A stretch of DNA of 25,734 nt, taken from contig JARLFX010000030.1 of the NCBI GenBank assembly GCA_031296355.1, forward strand, positions 1 through 25,734, given 5' to 3'. The notes under the pieces are model-generated. The model saw only the letters and a list, made by a program, of their open reading frames with translations, was not told the origin of the DNA and did not search any database. Both the position numbers and the translations under genes were made by a program. Numbering within the stretch: the stretch's first letter is position 1; each line of letters starts with the position of its first letter. The stretch comes from Acidobacteriaceae bacterium (GTDB lineage Bacteria; Acidobacteriota; Terriglobia; Terriglobales; Acidobacteriaceae). Below, piece after piece: positions 23,179 to 25,734 of the stretch.

Positions 23179-24786
23179 TTAACGGGCGTCTGGGGCATAA
23201 CCGATGTTGGTCAAGGCCTGGGGGCCAAGGCGCTCATAGAGTTGCTGCAGGTAGAGGCTATTGGGACGGACATGCTTGCCGGAGAATTCGATCTGACCAA
23301 GAGGCAGGTTTGGGCCGTTCTTGCCTGCGCTGGCGGGCATGGGATGTTGCTGCTGCTGACCAATGTCGCCGATAGACCAGTTCAGTGTCATGGGCGGCTG
23401 CTGGATGGTGAAGCCAGCGGCAGTGTTGTTCCAGGAGATCGACCAGGCGATCGTCCAGCCGTGCCCGGTGCCCATGGTGCCGCGGTTGCTCAGGTTGATT
23501 TCGCTTTCGGGCACGGAATTGCTATCCACCAGCAGGCCGGTAGACCAGCGCTGGTGGGGCTCAATGTGACCGTTGCCGTGAAAGACGCTGTGCAACAGAA
23601 CCACCGGACCTTGTTGACGCGCCTGCGTCGCAAAGTAAAAGACGAGGTCGCCGGTGCCGCTGCAACGGTCCACCAGAATCTGTGAGCCGTTGATGGAAAA
23701 GTCGAACGGCTTGGCCGGACTGGTGACGAACTTGTGCTGAGTCACATCCACCTGCAGCAGGGTGATGCGCTCGGTGCCGCCGTTGAGGGTGACGCCTTCG
23801 GTGGTGTCAACAAAGTTGACGGAGCGTACCCAGGAGTCTGCCGCATCGTTCAGGTTGAGTCCTTCGGAGTGTAGGGCATCCAACGGGGCGCTGCGGGCAG
23901 GGGCTTCCACACGAAGATTTTCCACGCCGACGTTGGTGATCTGGCCGGAGACGTTGACGCGCTCCATCTTTACGGGGCCGGTGTACTTTGCATCGTAGGA
24001 ATCCATCAGTGCGAGCTCGAAGATGATGGTGTTGCCGGCGACGGAAGCGATGCGGCGGCGCACGGAGAGATCGCCGGAGACCCAATGTTCGTTGCGGCCA
24101 GGACGCTCGAGCTGATCCATGCCCATTGCCTTTACCCAGGCAGGTGTGGCCTGTTTGGTGATGCGCACAATATCGCCGGGGTGAAAGCCGAAGCCACTGT
24201 TGACGTGGACGGAGAGCGCGCCGAAGGGAACGTACGGGTCTGTAAGGTAAGTAGACGCGCCGGAAGCAGAGACGTTGAGTTTGCCGCTGATGACGATGGC
24301 GACGCGCGGATCGCCGGTTTCCTGCAGTGTGGTGCCTTTGCTGTCGGCACCAGCGCCACGCAGTACGACGCCGGACGCGGTGATGTTCAGCGTGCCGGAG
24401 CAATGAAAGACGCCGGGAGCGAGTTCCACCGCGCCGCGCAGACCGTCGACCAGTGGCAGCCTGGCGGCGTGATCGATAGCCTTCTGGATGGCAGCAGTGT
24501 CATCCGTGCCGGAGGGGGTGATGGTGATCTTTGTGGGTACGGTGGGCAGGGCGACGCCTCCGGCCATGTAGCCGGCGAAGGAGAAGTCGGGGATGCGGTC
24601 GCCTGTAGTCAGATGCGCGTAGACGAGATTGCCATCGGGGCCGAGGTGGACCCAGCGGCTCTGCGCCAGCGAGGCGGGAGACGCAAGTAGCGGAAGAACC
24701 GCCGCAGCGAGAAGAGCGCGGAGCGAGCGAGGGAGCGTGGCGAGCAATGAACCAAGTAACACGATGGAAGCAGCCTTTCGAAGCAT
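23179..24786 (-). CDS. Secreted right-handed beta-helix protein, pectate-lyase-like
   Basis: A 535-residue exported protein. The N-terminus is long (about 42 residues, two hydrophobic stretches split by LPRSLR, ending ASLAQ), so the true start may be internal; a GTG nine codons in follows AAAGG, whereas the ATG at 24786 has no ribosome site. After GDRIPDFSFAGYMAGG, residues 93-104 read GTDDTAAIQKAI, the entry motif of the Pectate_lyase_3 / glycosyl-hydrolase-28-related beta-helix superfamily. FHCSGTLNITASGVVLRGAG and many later N-[IL]-x-[VL] rungs continue the helix. The C-terminal 120 residues are not recognised. Likely role: lyase or hydrolase on an acidic polysaccharide, but catalytic residues cannot be assigned. 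It lies 47 bases behind the GH-A hydrolase gene and ahead of the alginate-lyase gene, all in one direction, consistent with an operon. Confidence 0.82.
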   Translation of the reverse strand: MLRKAASIVLLGSLLATLPRSLRALLAAAVLPLLASPASLAQSRWVHLGPDGNLVYAHLTTGDRIPDFSFAGYMAGGVALPTVPTKITITPSGTDDTAAIQKAIDHAARLPLVDGLRGAVELAPGVFHCSGTLNITASGVVLRGAGADSKGTTLQETGDPRVAIVISGKLNVSASGASTYLTDPYVPFGALSVHVNSGFGFHPGDIVRITKQATPAWVKAMGMDQLERPGRNEHWVSGDLSVRRRIASVAGNTIIFELALMDSYDAKYTGPVKMERVNVSGQITNVGVENLRVEAPARSAPLDALHSEGLNLNDAADSWVRSVNFVDTTEGVTLNGGTERITLLQVDVTQHKFVTSPAKPFDFSINGSQILVDRCSGTGDLVFYFATQARQQGPVVLLHSVFHGNGHIEPHQRWSTGLLVDSNSVPESEINLSNRGTMGTGHGWTIAWSISWNNTAAGFTIQQPPMTLNWSIGDIGQQQQHPMPASAGKNGPNLPLGQIEFSGKHVRPNSLYLQQLYERLGPQALTNIGYAPDAR

Positions 24787-24833
24787 TAGCGTTGAATATC
24801 GGCGCCATGCTCATAGGGCAGGGCGACCACTTG

Positions 24834-25734
24834 CTACGGCTTGCTGAAGTAATCGGCAAGAGCGTAGCGGTTGCGATTGAGGGCGGACATGGCATCCAGC
24901 AGCGGAATGTAGGGCGCGTAGTTGCGGTCGACGATGCCTTTGTTTCCATCGACATTTGAAGGCTCAGCATTGACCTGAGTGGGGTCGTTGTCCTGATATT
25001 TAAACCAGTGCCAGCCGATACAGCCACCAGACTGCAGCAGGCCGAGTGCGAAGTTCTGATAGAAGAGACCGCGATCCCGCTGCGTGTGGACGATCCAGCC
25101 AGCGCCGCTCTGATTGCCAAGCCCGGAGTCTTCTCCTTTGACGTAAAACTCGCTGGCGAGGAATGGGCGGCCTGACCAGTCTACCCAGTTCGCCATCTCC
25201 GCTGGGTCCGGCGTCCAGCGGTTGTAGTAGTTGAAGGAGACAACGTCAAGATAACGGCCGGCGGAGCGGATCAGCTCTTCGTAGAACCTTGCCGGACCGT
25301 AGAACCGGCAGCCGAGGATCATGTGGTGTGGATCGTGACGCCGGATGACCGCAGTCACGATGGAGAAGTAGGTGTCAGCTTCATAGGCGAGGAATTGTTT
25401 GCGTAGATCGTCTGTGGTGCCGGTCGCGTGGTGCTCGTCCATCCACTTCTTCGCAGCGATGTAGCCGGGCTCATCGGGGGGTAGCTTGAGGTAGTTATCC
25501 AGGTTCAGGCGACCGAAGGGAAGCTCATTATCAGTGAAGTAACCGAAGAGGTTTGGATCATTACGATAGATTTCGAGCTCAGTGGCGCGCTTTTCGACGA
25601 ATTCTGCAAAGCCGGGGTCGAAGGTAAAGATGACATCGTGAGGATATCCCGCATGACCGAGCGCGGTGTGTGTGCCGTGGCGTGAGCGGCCATAGGCTGC
25701 CATGAGGTCAAGATTGATGGTGTAGGCGAGCGGA
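24834..25734 (-). CDS. Clan GH-A glycoside hydrolase, GH50/agarase-like (5' end outside window)
   Basis: About 299 C-terminal residues are visible; the frame stays open past 25734, reading PLAYTINLDLMAAYGRSRHG at the edge, so the internal ATG at 25703 is not the start. The sequence shows a TIM-barrel glycosidase pattern: NLFGYFTDNELPFG carries an Asn-Glu pair (Glu codon 25526-25524), the likely acid/base, and RPFLASEFYVKG carries a second Glu (codon 25151-25149), the likely nucleophile. The DNEL motif and the following KKWMDEHH, YLDVVSFNYYNRW and GCIGWHWFKYQDND resemble GH50-type beta-agarases and related uncharacterised hydrolases. The family call is tentative because the N-terminal half is missing; GH42 or GH5-like members are alternatives. 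Substrate is not known. It is probably the first of three co-transcribed genes for polysaccharide breakdown. Confidence 0.75.
   Translation of the reverse strand, partial: PLAYTINLDLMAAYGRSRHGTHTALGHAGYPHDVIFTFDPGFAEFVEKRATELEIYRNDPNLFGYFTDNELPFGRLNLDNYLKLPPDEPGYIAAKKWMDEHHATGTTDDLRKQFLAYEADTYFSIVTAVIRRHDPHHMILGCRFYGPARFYEELIRSAGRYLDVVSFNYYNRWTPDPAEMANWVDWSGRPFLASEFYVKGEDSGLGNQSGAGWIVHTQRDRGLFYQNFALGLLQSGGCIGWHWFKYQDNDPTQVNAEPSNVDGNKGIVDRNYAPYIPLLDAMSALNRNRYALADYFSKP

Noticed and set aside
1..25734. CRISPR arrays, tRNA/rRNA genes, insertion sequences, prophage genes
   Set aside because: No regularly spaced direct repeats, cloverleaf-like sequences, transposase or integrase motifs were found by reading.

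Overview
The window looks like chromosomal DNA from a soil Acidobacteriota bacterium, most likely of the Terriglobales / Acidobacteriaceae type (Terriglobus, Granulicella, Edaphobacter and relatives). This is inferred from a protein of the VWFA-related family typical of Acidobacteria, a very large secreted Ig-repeat protein with a composition common in that phylum, a fused BcsA-BcsB cellulose synthase, several secreted carbohydrate-active enzymes, high GC, and short palindromes with a CTAAAG core. No rRNA, tRNA, CRISPR array, transposase, phage gene or plasmid function was seen. Most genes have Shine-Dalgarno sequences that decide the start.

Layout, left to right. Positions 1-567 (-) hold a cytidylate-kinase-like protein cut by the left edge. 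Positions 720-5123 (-) hold a single-gene BcsA-BcsB cellulose synthase. Positions 5272-9483 (-) encode a giant secreted protein: a lamin-tail domain, a nuclease-like domain with a degenerate active site, Ig-like repeats and a peculiar C-terminal tail. Then come gamma-glutamyltransferase (9573-11345, -) and a B12-binding radical SAM enzyme related to hopanoid methylases (11537-13021, -). A divergent flavin-reductase-like gene (13192-13728, +) ends in a pair of REP-like palindromes facing a class III (SIRT5/CobB-like) sirtuin (13894-14613, -). The sirtuin is divergent from a translationally coupled lrgA-lrgB pair (14705-15762, +).

The right half starts with a DHA2-type multidrug transporter (15780-17378, -) divergent from a short FUSC-family membrane protein (17703-18833, +), then the acidobacterial VWFA protein (18837-20444, -). 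From 20677 to the right edge lies a polysaccharide-degradation cluster. It has an exported GH88/GH105-like unsaturated uronyl hydrolase (20677-21858, +) converging on three minus-strand genes: a PL5-like alginate lyase, a secreted right-handed beta-helix protein, and a clan GH-A (GH50/agarase-like) hydrolase cut by the right edge. The inferred logic is that endo-acting hydrolase and lyases cut a uronate-containing polysaccharide and the GH105-like enzyme removes the unsaturated uronyl ends the lyases leave. No transporter or regulator for this system lies in the window.

The most interesting points are the nuclease domain that has lost several catalytic residues, the C-terminal TM-RKRR-TM-LTGC tail of the same protein, the self-contained cellulose synthase fusion with an internal signal-like segment, the uronate-degradation cluster with a perfect 9-bp inverted repeat, and the unlinked HpnP-like radical SAM enzyme.
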